Of a DNA stretch of 64,000 nt, positions 35,595-45,829 are shown piece after piece. The notes below the pieces were generated by a model. The model saw only the letters and a program-made list of their open reading frames with translations. It did not search any database and was not told the origin of the DNA. Positions within the stretch are counted from its first letter, which is position 1; every line of letters begins with the position of its first letter. Source of the stretch: Stutzerimonas sp. S1 (GTDB lineage: Bacteria; Pseudomonadota; Gammaproteobacteria; Pseudomonadales; Pseudomonadaceae); the NCBI RefSeq assembly GCF_025966695.1, contig NZ_JAOEIY010000004.1, forward strand, positions 1 through 64,000. The letters run 5' to 3'. Position numbers and translations under genes: made by a program.

Positions 35595-38500
35595 TTACTC
35601 ACTGCGGCCCGCCGGTGCCTGGGCCAGATTCTGCAACTCACGACTGGCTACCGCATACATGGCGTAATCCGGCGTGCTCGCGGCGCGTAGTTCAGCCAGC
35701 ATGCTGAGCCAGCGATCGACCTGATACTGGCGTTGTCCCAGCCAGGCGCTAACGCGCTGCCCCGGCTGCTCGGCTCCGGCATCCATCTGCAGGACCGACA
35801 CGGTGATGGCGCGCTGCTGACTATCCAGGTCGTCACGAAAGCCTTCCCGGGCCAGTGCCTGCCAGTTGTTGTCCACCGGCAGATTGGTCAGCTGCTGCAG
35901 ATACCACGGCAACTCCAGCGCGCCACCAACCGCGAAATACGCCGCTGCGACATGGATAGGCGGCTGACCGGTTTCGTCGGCCGCCTCAAGGATCGGTAAA
36001 AGCGTGTACAGGTGACTGGTGCCTGCCACCATGCGCGCAAGCAGCTCTGGTACGCCGGCGGCAGTGTAGCGTTGGTAGCGCGCCTGCCAGAGTTCACGGG
36101 TCGACCCCTCGAGCAGCTCGTCGAGTTTGAGCCCCAGGGCCGCAACACGTGGACCGAAATGCGCCACGTCGCGCGCGGCATCCAGCTCACTGCGGCGATT
36201 GCGCAGGAACCAGCGCGTGGCGCGGCGGCCGAGTCGCATCAGCTCATCCATCAGCCGTAACTGAAGCTCGGCGGGCACCTTGTAATCCAGCGCCTCGATC
36301 TGCCGAAACCAATGCGGCAGGTGGAAGATATCGCGCACGATCACATAGGCTCCGGCGACATTGGCCGCACTCATCCCGGTAGCTTCCTTGAGCCGTTGCA
36401 CGAAGGTGATGCCCATGTGATTCACCAAATCGTTGGCGATCTGGGTGCTGACGATCTCGCGCTTGAGGCGATGCTGCAGCATCGCCTCGCGATAGCGTTC
36501 GCCCAGCAGTTGCGGGAAGGCGCTTTCCATCTCGCGGGCCAGATAGTCATCGTCAGGCACCCGCGATTTGAGCAAGGCATCCTTCAGTTCGATCTTGCTG
36601 TAGGAAATCAGCACCGACAGCTCCGGTCGAGTCAGGCCCTTGCCCAGGATGGCGCGCTCGGCCAACGCGTCATCGCTGGGTAGAAACTCCAGCTTCCGAT
36701 CAAGCAATCCCTCGCCCTCCAGCGCTGCGATCAGACGCACGTATTCGGCGCCTCGTTCGCGCGAGCGATACTGAGCCTGCGACAGCGCCTGGGTCTGCTT
36801 GTAGTTGTTATGCAGCACCAGTTCAGCCACCGCATCGGTCATGTCGAACAGCAACTGATTGCGCTGTTTGCCGGTCATGTCGCCAGCGACAACCAGCTCG
36901 TTGAGCAGGATTTTGATGTTGACCTCATGATCGGAGCAGTCGACTCCGCCGGCATTGTCGATGAAGTCGGTATTGCTGCTGCCGCCGTGCAGTGCATATT
37001 CCACCCGCCCCAGCTGCGTCATGCCGAGATTGCCACCCTCGCCGACCACCTTGGCGCGCAGCTCGTTGCCATCGACACGCACCGCATCGTTCGCTTTGTC
37101 GCCGACGTCCGCATGGGTTTCCGTGCTGCTCTTGACATAGGTGCCAATGCCACCGTTCCACAGCAGGTCGACCGGCGCCTTGAGCAATGCATTGATCAGT
37201 TCGGTCGGCGTCAATTGCTCAGCATCGATGGCGAAGCGTTGCCTCATCTGTGGGGTGATGAGAATGCGCTTGGCCGAGCGCGGGAACACGCCACCGCCGG
37301 AGGAGATCAACGCACTGTCGTAATCAGCCCATGACGAACGCGGCAACTCGAACAACCGCTTGCGTTCTGCGAAGCTGCGCGCCGGGTCAGGATCGGGGTC
37401 GATGAAGATGTGCAGATGGTTGAAAGCAGCCACCAGCTGCAGCGTTTCGGACATCAGCAGGCCGTTACCGAACACGTCGCCGGCCATGTCGCCGATGCCG
37501 ATCACGCTGATGCTGTCGGTCTGCACATTGATGCCGCGCTCGCGGAAATGTCGCTGTACCGAGACCCACGCGCCGCGCGCGGTGATGCCCATCTTCTTGT
37601 GGTCATAGCCGGCCGAGCCTCCGGAGGCGAACGCATCGCCCAGCCAGAATTCATAGGCAGCGGCGATGCCGTTGGCGATGTCGGAGAAACTCGCGGTGCC
37701 CTTGTCGGCAGCCACCACCAGGTACGGATCGTCCTCGTCGTAACGCAGCACCCCGAGCGGTGGCACCACCTGCCCTTCCTTGAGGTTGTCTGTGAGGTCC
37801 AGCAGGCCGCTGATGAAGATCCGATAGCAGGCGATAGCCTCGGCCTGGATCTCGTCGCGCGAACCATTGGCGGGCAGGCGGCGCGGAATGAAACCGCCCT
37901 TGGCCCCGCCGGGCACGATGACAGCATTCTTCACCTGCTGGGCTTTGACCAGGCCCAGCACCTCGGTGCGGTAGTCTTCCTCGCGGTCCGACCAGCGCAG
38001 ACCTCCGCGCGCCACCTTGCCGCCCCGTAGGTGCACGCCCTCGACCCGCGGCGAATAGACGAAGATTTCGTACTTGGGAATCGGCCTCGGCATCTCCGGG
38101 ATCGCTCGCGGATCGAACTTGAAGCTGAAGTAATCCTTGGCGCGACCGCCAGCATCAGATTGATAGAAATTGGTCCGCAGGGTCGCTTTGATGAGTGCCA
38201 GATAGCGCCTGAGAATGCGATCCTCGTTGAGCACCGCAACCTCATCCAGCGCCGTGAGGATGGCCTGCTCCAGCCGCTGCTGTTTGTCGGCCAGATCCTC
38301 ATCGGCGAGCTTGCGCGCCAGGTAGAAACGCATCTTGAACAACCGCACCAGCTCGCGGGCGATCTCGGTGTGGTTGAGCAAAGCGCTGGCGATGTAGCCA
38401 AGATCGAACCCCATGCGGATCTGCTTGAGGTAACGCGCATAGGCACGCAGCAACGCTACCTCGCGCCACGTCAGGCCGGCGGTCAGCACCAGGCGATTGA

Positions 38501-40460
38501 AGGCGTCGTTCTCCGCATCGCCATTGTTGATGTGGATGAAGGCATCCTGCAGCGGCTCGTTGATTTCCAGCAGGTCGATTTCCAGCCCCGCGCCATAGGT
38601 GAAGGCGAAGTCGTGCATCCAGTACTCGCGGCCGTTCTTGCGCTGCAGGCGGAAGGGAAACTCGCCCAGCACCCGCAGGCCGAGGTTCTCCATGATTGGC
38701 AGCACGTCCGACAGCGGCAGCGGCGTGTCGATGTGGTAGAGCTTGCAATGCAGGCGGTTCTCTTCGGCAGTAACCGGCTGATAGAAACTCATCACCAGCG
38801 GCCGATCCTCGCTCAGGCTGAGCAGGTGCTGCATGTCCACCACAGCCGACTGCGGCGAAAAGCGCTCGCGATATCCGGCCGGGAAGCCCTTGGGGTAGTC
38901 ACCAAGCAGATTGGTCCCCTGTGCCTCGCCGAAGCGCTCGACCACCAGCCCCGCATACTCGTCCTGCCAGCTGCGGCAGGCCTGCAGGACCTCCTGCTCC
39001 AGACGCTGCGGATCGACCTCTGGCAGACGACCTGGATCCAGCCGCAGAATGAACTGCACGCGGATCAGCACCGATTCAGAAAAATAGGTGGAGAACTCGC
39101 AGCCACCGGCCTGGAGCCGATCCAGCAGTACCTGCTGAATCTTCATTCGCGTCTCGGTGGAATAATTGTCGCGCGGCACGTAAACCAGGCAATAACAGAA
39201 ACGTCGATAAGGATCGAAGCGCAGAAACAGCCGCAGCCGCGCGCGCTCCTGAATCTGCACGATGGCCACGGCGTTCTCGAACAATTCGTCATTGGAGGCC
39301 TGGAACAACTCGTCGCGCGGCAGCACCTCCAATACCTGTACCAGCTCCTTGGCCAGATGCGTTGAGCCACCGAAGTTGGAGCGCCAAACCACTGCATCGA
39401 CCTTGCGCCGAATGTAGGGAATGCGCCGCACGCTCTGGGTGTACACCGACGAGGTGAACAACCCCATGAAGCGGCACTCGCGGACCACCTGGCCCTGCGC
39501 ATCGAACTCACGAACCGAGACAAAATCCGGGTAAGCCGGACGGTGCACGCGACTCTGGGTCGCCGACTTGGCGAACGACAGCAACAATGGCTCACGCAGG
39601 TAAGCCAGGGAGGACGGCAACAGCGCCTGATCCTCGGCGGACAGGTTGACCCTCAGGTTGCGCGACAACCCAAGCAGCGAGCCCTCGTCATACAGGATGC
39701 GACCGCCCTCAGCCGATTCGGCGACCGAGAACTCCTCGTAGCCGAGAAAGGTGAAATGGTCCTCCGCCAGCCAGCCAAGGAAATCATCGATCTCGGTCAA
39801 CTCCTCGTCATCGATCTGCACACCGGACAGGTCCGCCGTCTGCAGACGACCGCGAATGTCCGTAACCTTCGCCTTCATCGCCAGAAAATCACCGACGACC
39901 AGCCGCACATCGGCGAGCACGCCGAGCAGCGACTGCTCGAGCTCACGCAACTCGGCCATGCTCGCGCAGCGGTCGATCTCGATGAAGATCAGCGACTCGG
40001 CGCCACTATCGGTCGCCGACTGATCCCTGGGCAGCAGCTCGAGCAGGCTGCCATCGGCCGCACGCCGTATCTGCAGCACACAGTTCTGCAAAGTGTGGAT
40101 GTTGTATCCCCGGCGGGTCAGCTCCATGCGCACCGAATCGACCAGAAACGACATGTCCGGGTGCAGTACCTCGACCACACTGTGGGTCGATTGCCAGCCG
40201 TGTTTCTCGTAGTCGGGGTTGAATACCCGCACCTGCGGGCTGGTGCGATCGAAGCGCTCCAGCAGACGCCAGCTGGCCAGAGTCGAGCCGACCAGATCAG
40301 TCATTCGCCGTTCGGTGAGTTCGTCCAGAGCAACGATGCCGAAGAATTGCTCGGCGAACAGGCCCAATTGGGAGAGCAGTTGTCCATCTACATGTTGCGC
40401 CAGCGCCGACTGCAATTGCTGCTGAAAATCGGCTTTGCTGGCCGCTGTAAAGAACGCCAT
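35595..40460 (-). CDS. gdhB: NAD-specific glutamate dehydrogenase, large type
   Basis: A 1621-residue enzyme of the 180-kDa NAD-GDH class that converts glutamate to 2-oxoglutarate and ammonium for catabolism. The long N-terminal region holds ACT-like regulatory segments. The catalytic domain contains GGLRWSDREEDYRTEV, VPGGAKGGF with the active-site Lys, and MAGDVFGNGLL in the nucleotide-binding part. The length is normal for this class. In P. aeruginosa the homologue is allosterically activated by arginine. It diverges from the MoxR operon with about 210 bp between. Confidence 0.96.
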   Translation of the reverse strand: MAFFTAASKADFQQQLQSALAQHVDGQLLSQLGLFAEQFFGIVALDELTERRMTDLVGSTLASWRLLERFDRTSPQVRVFNPDYEKHGWQSTHSVVEVLHPDMSFLVDSVRMELTRRGYNIHTLQNCVLQIRRAADGSLLELLPRDQSATDSGAESLIFIEIDRCASMAELRELEQSLLGVLADVRLVVGDFLAMKAKVTDIRGRLQTADLSGVQIDDEELTEIDDFLGWLAEDHFTFLGYEEFSVAESAEGGRILYDEGSLLGLSRNLRVNLSAEDQALLPSSLAYLREPLLLSFAKSATQSRVHRPAYPDFVSVREFDAQGQVVRECRFMGLFTSSVYTQSVRRIPYIRRKVDAVVWRSNFGGSTHLAKELVQVLEVLPRDELFQASNDELFENAVAIVQIQERARLRLFLRFDPYRRFCYCLVYVPRDNYSTETRMKIQQVLLDRLQAGGCEFSTYFSESVLIRVQFILRLDPGRLPEVDPQRLEQEVLQACRSWQDEYAGLVVERFGEAQGTNLLGDYPKGFPAGYRERFSPQSAVVDMQHLLSLSEDRPLVMSFYQPVTAEENRLHCKLYHIDTPLPLSDVLPIMENLGLRVLGEFPFRLQRKNGREYWMHDFAFTYGAGLEIDLLEINEPLQDAFIHINNGDAENDAFNRLVLTAGLTWREVALLRAYARYLKQIRMGFDLGYIASALLNHTEIARELVRLFKMRFYLARKLADEDLADKQQRLEQAILTALDEVAVLNEDRILRRYLALIKATLRTNFYQSDAGGRAKDYFSFKFDPRAIPEMPRPIPKYEIFVYSPRVEGVHLRGGKVARGGLRWSDREEDYRTEVLGLVKAQQVKNAVIVPGGAKGGFIPRRLPANGSRDEIQAEAIACYRIFISGLLDLTDNLKEGQVVPPLGVLRYDEDDPYLVVAADKGTASFSDIANGIAAAYEFWLGDAFASGGSAGYDHKKMGITARGAWVSVQRHFRERGINVQTDSISVIGIGDMAGDVFGNGLLMSETLQLVAAFNHLHIFIDPDPDPARSFAERKRLFELPRSSWADYDSALISSGGGVFPRSAKRILITPQMRQRFAIDAEQLTPTELINALLKAPVDLLWNGGIGTYVKSSTETHADVGDKANDAVRVDGNELRAKVVGEGGNLGMTQLGRVEYALHGGSSNTDFIDNAGGVDCSDHEVNIKILLNELVVAGDMTGKQRNQLLFDMTDAVAELVLHNNYKQTQALSQAQYRSRERGAEYVRLIAALEGEGLLDRKLEFLPSDDALAERAILGKGLTRPELSVLISYSKIELKDALLKSRVPDDDYLAREMESAFPQLLGERYREAMLQHRLKREIVSTQIANDLVNHMGITFVQRLKEATGMSAANVAGAYVIVRDIFHLPHWFRQIEALDYKVPAELQLRLMDELMRLGRRATRWFLRNRRSELDAARDVAHFGPRVAALGLKLDELLEGSTRELWQARYQRYTAAGVPELLARMVAGTSHLYTLLPILEAADETGQPPIHVAAAYFAVGGALELPWYLQQLTNLPVDNNWQALAREGFRDDLDSQQRAITVSVLQMDAGAEQPGQRVSAWLGQRQYQVDRWLSMLAELRAASTPDYAMYAVASRELQNLAQAPAGRSE

Positions 40461-40669
40461 GAGTTGCCCCGCTTGGCTTGCTGAAAAAAGGGATCGTCGG
40501 TAGTGACTGACCCCACAGGGTGAAGGTTCAACGTTAGTCTAGACCGCCGCAAATGCAGTAAAGTGACGCGCTCGCCGCAGCCTGTTGAAGCGGCGCCAGC
40601 CGGATCACGCGCCGCGACCGGCAGCCGGAACGAGCCGACGTTCCATCCCTTTCTGGAAGCCTTGAAACG

Positions 40670-41629
40670 ATGGACCACCGTGAATCGATAATCGCGCTGC
40701 GACAGTTCCTTTCCACCCAGATTCTCGGGCAGGACCGGCTGATCGAGAGACTGCTGATCGCCCTGCTCGCCGACGGCCACATGCTGGTCGAGGGTGCGCC
40801 GGGGCTGGCCAAGACGCGCGCGATCAAGGAGCTGGCCGAAGGCCTGGAGGCCGAGTTCCATCGCATTCAGTTCACCCCCGACCTGCTACCTGCCGACATC
40901 ACCGGCACTGAGATCTATCGCCCGGAAACCGGCAGCTTCGTCTTCCAGCAGGGACCGATCTTCCACAATCTGGTGCTTGCCGACGAAATCAACCGCGCAC
41001 CGGCGAAAGTGCAATCGGCACTGCTGGAGGCCATGGCCGAACGCCAGGTCAGCGTGGGCCGCAGCACCTACGACCTGCCGCCGCTGTTTCTGGTCATGGC
41101 CACGCAGAACCCGATCGAACAGGAAGGCACCTACCCGCTGCCCGAGGCGCAGCTAGACCGCTTCCTGCTGCACGTGAAAATCGGTTTCCCGGATGCCTCG
41201 GTTGAGCGGCGCATCCTGCAACAGGCGCGCGGTGAGGCCATCAACGGCGAAGCGGCGCCGGAACACCGCGTCAGCCAACAGGCGATCTTCGCCGCGCGCA
41301 AGGAGATACTCGGCCTGTACATGGCCGATGCGGTGGAGGAGTACCTGGTCCAGCTGATCATGGCCACTCGTACGCCAGCCAAGTTCGACGCCGAGCTCGC
41401 CGAATGGATCGCCTACGGTGCCAGCCCGCGTGGCTCGATCGCCCTGGACCGCTGCGCCCGTGCGCATGCGTGGCTGGCCGGGCGCGACTTCGTCAGCCCG
41501 GAAGATATTCAGGCGATGCTCTTCGACGTACTACGCCATCGCCTGATCCTTTCCTTCGAGGCGGAGGCAGCCGGCATCGACCAGGATCGCGTGCTGCAAC
41601 GCATCCTCGATGTGGTGGCGGTCGCCTGA
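40670..41629 (+). CDS. MoxR-family AAA+ ATPase
   Basis: A 319-residue MoxR ATPase. Walker A reads EGAPGLAKTRAIKELA (about residues 42-57), Walker B LVLADEINRAPAKVQ (about residues 103-117), and sensor/arginine finger segments follow (MATQNPIEQEGTYPLPEAQL). MoxR proteins work with VWA proteins as chaperones for assembly of complexes. First gene of a six-gene operon (MoxR, DUF58, DUF4381, VWA, VWA-TPR, BatD). Confidence 0.94.
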   Translation: MDHRESIIALRQFLSTQILGQDRLIERLLIALLADGHMLVEGAPGLAKTRAIKELAEGLEAEFHRIQFTPDLLPADITGTEIYRPETGSFVFQQGPIFHNLVLADEINRAPAKVQSALLEAMAERQVSVGRSTYDLPPLFLVMATQNPIEQEGTYPLPEAQLDRFLLHVKIGFPDASVERRILQQARGEAINGEAAPEHRVSQQAIFAARKEILGLYMADAVEEYLVQLIMATRTPAKFDAELAEWIAYGASPRGSIALDRCARAHAWLAGRDFVSPEDIQAMLFDVLRHRLILSFEAEAAGIDQDRVLQRILDVVAVA

Positions 41630-41630
41630 G

Positions 41631-42599
41631 ATGCATCCAGACCCGCGTTCTCCCATGCCGCCGGCAGCGCCGGCTGGCGCAGGCGTGCGCACCAGCCTGA
41701 GCGAGCTCATCGACCTGCGTCACCGCGTCCGCGAGGTCCCGTTGTTCTCCACGCCACATCGACGCAGCCCTCTGGTCGGCTTGCATCACTCCAAGTTGCG
41801 TGGGCGCGGGGTGGATTTCGATCAGGTGCGGGTCTACCAGGCCGGTGATGACGTGCGCACCATCGACTGGCGCGTCACCGCGCGTACCCAGGAACCACAT
41901 ACCAAGTTGTTCCACGAAGAGCGCGAGCGCCCCATCTATCTGCTGGTGGAGCAAAGCCGTCGGCTGTTCTTCGGTAGCGGGCGTGCATTCAAGTCCGTCC
42001 TGGCCGCCGAAACCGCTAGCCTGATCGGCTGGGCGGCATTGCTGCACAACGATCGGGTCGGCGGGCTGGTGTTCGGCAATGCCGAGCACCACGAGATCAA
42101 ACCGCGGCGCAACAAGCAGAGCCTGCTGCAGCTGCTCGATCGCCTGGTCAGGGCCAACCGCCAGCTCGACGCCGACACGCCGCTCGAACCCGACACCTTT
42201 GGCCTGGCGCTGCGCCGCGCCCGTGAAGTGCTGCGGCCAGGCAGCCTGGCGGTGATCCTCTGCGACGAGCGCACGCTGGGCGACGCAGCCGAGCAGCAAC
42301 TGAGCCTGCTCGCACGCCACGTCGATCTGTTGTTGCTGCCGATTTCCGATCCACTCGACCATGCGCTCCCCGCTGCCGGTCTGCTGCGTTTTGCCCAAGG
42401 CGGCGCCCGCCTGGAGCTCGATACCCACGACGCTGCGCTGCGTCAGGCCTATCGCCAGCAGGGCGAGGCGCGCAGCGCACGCTGGCAGCGCCTGGCCGAC
42501 CGCCTGCGCGTACCGCTGATGCCACTCGATACCCAGCGCGACCCGGTCGAACAGCTGCGCGACCACCTCCGCGTGCAACAGCCTGGGGCGCGGCCATGA
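41631..42599 (+). CDS. DUF58 domain protein of the MoxR/Bat operon
   Basis: A 322-residue protein. The DUF58 core is VDFDQVRVYQAGDDVRTIDW (about residues 62-81), with a degenerate VWA fold after it (YLLVEQSRRLFFGSGRAFKS). It starts 1 bp after the MoxR stop and overlaps the next gene by 4 bp (ATGA). DUF58 proteins accompany MoxR ATPases across bacteria; their direct role is unknown. Confidence 0.9.
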   Translation: MHPDPRSPMPPAAPAGAGVRTSLSELIDLRHRVREVPLFSTPHRRSPLVGLHHSKLRGRGVDFDQVRVYQAGDDVRTIDWRVTARTQEPHTKLFHEERERPIYLLVEQSRRLFFGSGRAFKSVLAAETASLIGWAALLHNDRVGGLVFGNAEHHEIKPRRNKQSLLQLLDRLVRANRQLDADTPLEPDTFGLALRRAREVLRPGSLAVILCDERTLGDAAEQQLSLLARHVDLLLLPISDPLDHALPAAGLLRFAQGGARLELDTHDAALRQAYRQQGEARSARWQRLADRLRVPLMPLDTQRDPVEQLRDHLRVQQPGARP

Positions 42600-43096
42600 A
42601 TCCGCTGGACCAACTGGCGCCACCGATCATGCCCGCGCCGATTTCCTGGTGGCCGCTTGCGCCGGGTTGGTGGCTGCTGGCGCTGCTGCTGACTTTCGCT
42701 GTCGGCGGTCTTTGGCATTTCCGCTATCGCCTGTTGCGTCGCGTGCGCCCGCGGCAGAAGCTCGCCGAGCAACCGCTGGACCCACACCGTCAGGCCGCGC
42801 TTATCGAACTGGCCAAGCTGAGCAAGCCGTACGGCGGGCAGCCGGCCAGCCAGTGGCTGCAGCAGCTCAACGCACTGCTCAAGCGCCTGTGCCGCACCCG
42901 CTACCCGGACAATCACCCGCATACCCTCAGCGGTCGCGCCTGGCTGGCGTTCCTCGACAGTCGCTGTCCGGCTGCCGGCCTGACTCGCTGGATGGTGCTG
43001 GTGGAAGGTGCCTATCGCGCCGAATGCCGGCTGGACGACAAGGCCATCGACGGCCTGGAACAGGCCGTCGATATCTGGATTCGCAAGCATGTTTGA
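42596..43096 (+). CDS. DUF4381 membrane protein of the Bat operon
   Basis: A 166-residue protein with an N-terminal membrane helix (WWLLALLLTFAVGGLWHF) and a cytoplasmic helical domain containing QWLQQLNALLKRLCRTRYPD, typical of DUF4381. It overlaps the DUF58 gene by 4 bp and the first VWA gene by 8 bp. Confidence 0.88.
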   Translation: MNPLDQLAPPIMPAPISWWPLAPGWWLLALLLTFAVGGLWHFRYRLLRRVRPRQKLAEQPLDPHRQAALIELAKLSKPYGGQPASQWLQQLNALLKRLCRTRYPDNHPHTLSGRAWLAFLDSRCPAAGLTRWMVLVEGAYRAECRLDDKAIDGLEQAVDIWIRKHV

Positions 43097-44108
43097 ACTG
43101 GCCTGGCCGTGGGTCTTCCTGCTGCTGCCGCTGCCCTGGCTGTTGCGTCGTCTGCTGCCGGCCGCCGACAGTGGTGAGGCTGCACTCAAGGTGAGCTTTC
43201 TCGCCGAGCTGGAAAGCCTTTCCGGGCGTCGCGCACGAGTCGCCCTGCCCGCCTGGCGCCAGCAGATACCCTACCTGACCATCTGGCTGTTGCTACTGTT
43301 CGCTGCCGCACGCCCGCAATGGCTCAGCGAGCCGCTCCCTCTGCCCACCAGCGGTCGCGACCTGCTGCTCGCCGTCGACGTATCCGGCTCGATGGACTAC
43401 CCCGACATGCAGTGGCAGGACGAAGAAATTACCCGCCTGGAGTTGGTCAAGGTGCTGCTCGGTGATTTCATCGAGGCCCGTCATGGCGACCGCGTCGGAC
43501 TGATCCTGTTCGGCAGCAAGGCCTATCTGCAGGCCCCGCTGACCTTCGACCGGCACACGGTGCGCACCTGGCTCGATGAAGCGCTGGTTGGTATCGCCGG
43601 CAGCAATACGGCCATCGGCGATGCCATCGGCCTGGCGGTCAAGCGTCTGCGCGAACGTCCTGCCCACAGCCGGGTACTGGTGCTGATCACCGACGGTGCC
43701 AACAACGGGGGCGAGATCGAGCCGCTGGTGGCCGCGCAGCTGGCCGCTGACGAGGGGGTGAAAATCCACACCATCGGCATCGGCGCCGATATCGAGGAAG
43801 GTGGCGTACTCAGCCGGTTCGGCTTCAATCCGGGGCTAGACCTGGATGAGGCCACGTTGCGTGCACTCGCCGAGCGCACCGGCGGCAGCTACTTCCGCGC
43901 GCGTTCAAGCGCCGAACTGCAGGCCATCGGCGAAACTCTGGATCGCCTCGAGCCGACCGCACAACAACCGGCGCGGGCGCGTGTCGCCCATCCACTGTAT
44001 GCCTGGCCGCTCAGCGCAGCGCTGCTGATCAGCCTGCTGCTGGTCGCCGCCGATCTCTGGCAGGCACAACTGCAGCGCCTCGCTTCGTCCCTGGAGCGCC
44101 GCCGATGA
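43089..44108 (+). CDS. BatA-like VWA-domain membrane protein
   Basis: A 339-residue protein with membrane helices at both ends (WPWVFLLLPLPWLLRRLL; LSAALLISLLLVAADLW) and a von Willebrand factor A domain between. The MIDAS metal motif D97-V-S99-G-S101 is complete. It corresponds to BatA of the Bacteroides aerotolerance operon and has been linked to stress tolerance in various bacteria. It overlaps both neighbours (8 bp and 4 bp). Confidence 0.92.
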   Translation: MFELAWPWVFLLLPLPWLLRRLLPAADSGEAALKVSFLAELESLSGRRARVALPAWRQQIPYLTIWLLLLFAAARPQWLSEPLPLPTSGRDLLLAVDVSGSMDYPDMQWQDEEITRLELVKVLLGDFIEARHGDRVGLILFGSKAYLQAPLTFDRHTVRTWLDEALVGIAGSNTAIGDAIGLAVKRLRERPAHSRVLVLITDGANNGGEIEPLVAAQLAADEGVKIHTIGIGADIEEGGVLSRFGFNPGLDLDEATLRALAERTGGSYFRARSSAELQAIGETLDRLEPTAQQPARARVAHPLYAWPLSAALLISLLLVAADLWQAQLQRLASSLERRR

Positions 44109-45829
44109 ACGCCTTCTGGCCGCAACTGCTCAGACCTTTCTGGCTGCTGATCGTACCGCTGCTGCTCTGGTTGCTCTGGCGACTCTGGCACCGACAGCGG
44201 CAGATCGGTCGCTGGCAGCGGCTGCTGCCCGAAGCCTTTCATGCCGAACTGCTGACCCGTGGCCGCCTGCGCAATAGTCGCCTGCCCTGGGTTGCCCTCG
44301 GCCTGGCCTGGCTGCTGACCTGTCTGGCCCTGCTCGGGCCGAGCTGGCAGCGTCTGGAGCAACCCAGCCTCAAGCGCGCCGATCCGCTGGTGGTGCTGCT
44401 CGAAGTGACCCCCGCCATGCTCGCCGCCGATACGCCACCGACGCGCCTGGAACACGCCAAACGCAAGCTGCTCGACCTGCTTGAAAGCCGTCCCGACGCG
44501 CAGACATCGGTGGTCGTCTTTGCTGGCAGTGCCCATACGCTCGTTCCGCTGTCTGATGATCTGGCCACCACGACCAACCTGCTGAACGCGCTGAGCCCGG
44601 CACTGATGCCCGAACCCGGACAGCGCGCCGATCTCGCCGTGGCTCAAGGCCTTGCGCTGCTCGAACAGGGCGCGCAGGGCCGCGGCAGACTGCTGCTGAT
44701 GACTGCGGCGGTCGGCGACACCGAGCAGCGTGCCATTCTCGAACTGCTTGGCGAGCGTAACGCGCAGCTGTCGATTCTCGGCATCGGTACCGAGCAGGGC
44801 GCGCCCATCGCCGGCGAAGACGGCAGTTTCCTCAAGGACGCCCACGGCGCGATCCTCATTCCGCGACTGGACAACGCCGGCCTGCGCCGCTTCGCCGCCG
44901 AGCTCGGCGGTCGCTACCAGCAGTCCCGGGTCGACGATGCGGACCTGCAGAACCTCGGGTTACTCGACGCAGCCGGTAGTACGCTCACCCTCGACGAAAC
45001 CACCCGCCTGGATACCTGGCTCGACCAGGGTTACTGGTTGCTCTTGCCACTGCTGCTGCTCGCCGCCTGCGCCGGACGCCGCGGCTGGCTGTTCTGCCTG
45101 CCGCTCCTGCTGCTGCAGACACCGCCGGCCAGTGCGCTGGAGTTCGACGACCTGTGGCTGCGCCCGGATCAGCAGGGGCAGCGCCTACTCGACGCCCAGC
45201 GCCCGGCGCAAGCGGCCGAACGCTTCCAGGATCCCCGCTGGCAGGGCATAGCGCTGTATCGTGCCGGCGATTACGCCGCTGCCGCCGAACGCTTCGCCAA
45301 GGGCGACGGTGCGGCAGACCATTACAACCGCGGCAACGCCCTGGCCCGCAGCGAACAGCTGGAAGCCGCCCTCGAAGCCTACGAACAGGCGCTGGAGCGC
45401 CAGCCTGACCTTGAGCCGGCACAACGCAACAAGGCGCTGGTGGAAGAACTGCTGCGCCAACGCCAGCAGCAATCCCGGCAGGACGAGCAGCCGGCCGGCG
45501 AAGAGCCGTCTCCCAAGCCCTCAGAGCAAGTACCACCCAACCCGCAGACAGGTCCTGCACAGGTGCCACCGCCAGACTCGACGACACAACAGACGCCGGC
45601 TTCACCCGCTAACCGCGAAGGACCGGGCGACGAGCCGCAGTCTGCCGAACCACAGCCGGCGCAGGCGTCGGACCAGGCGCCTGCGGCCGCGGCGCTGGAA
45701 GACCTGCCGACCGCCGAACGCCATCAGGCGATGGAGCAGTGGCTAAGGCAGATTCCCGATAATCCCGGCGAGCTGTTGCGCCGCAAATTCCTCTACGAAC
45801 AACGCAAGCGCCAGGAACTGAATCGATGA
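44105..45829 (+). CDS. BatB/BatC-like VWA-TPR fusion protein
   Basis: A 574-residue protein: two N-terminal helices, a VWA domain (about residues 90-290), a second pair of helices, a TPR repeat region (FAKGDGAADHYNRGNALARS, EAYEQALERQPDLEPAQRNK, about residues 395-445) and a long Pro/Gln-rich tail. The fusion joins the BatB and BatC functions. The MIDAS position reads E100-V-T102-P-A104 instead of DxSxS, so metal binding is probably lost, unlike the preceding gene. It overlaps BatD by 4 bp. Confidence 0.9.
   Translation: MNAFWPQLLRPFWLLIVPLLLWLLWRLWHRQRQIGRWQRLLPEAFHAELLTRGRLRNSRLPWVALGLAWLLTCLALLGPSWQRLEQPSLKRADPLVVLLEVTPAMLAADTPPTRLEHAKRKLLDLLESRPDAQTSVVVFAGSAHTLVPLSDDLATTTNLLNALSPALMPEPGQRADLAVAQGLALLEQGAQGRGRLLLMTAAVGDTEQRAILELLGERNAQLSILGIGTEQGAPIAGEDGSFLKDAHGAILIPRLDNAGLRRFAAELGGRYQQSRVDDADLQNLGLLDAAGSTLTLDETTRLDTWLDQGYWLLLPLLLLAACAGRRGWLFCLPLLLLQTPPASALEFDDLWLRPDQQGQRLLDAQRPAQAAERFQDPRWQGIALYRAGDYAAAAERFAKGDGAADHYNRGNALARSEQLEAALEAYEQALERQPDLEPAQRNKALVEELLRQRQQQSRQDEQPAGEEPSPKPSEQVPPNPQTGPAQVPPPDSTTQQTPASPANREGPGDEPQSAEPQPAQASDQAPAAAALEDLPTAERHQAMEQWLRQIPDNPGELLRRKFLYEQRKRQELNR

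Noticed and set aside
38031..39365. A 444-codon open frame on the + strand inside gdhB
   Set aside because: It is the antisense shadow of a long GC-rich coding gene. It has no family resemblance and no ribosome site, and gdhB on the other strand is clear along the whole stretch.
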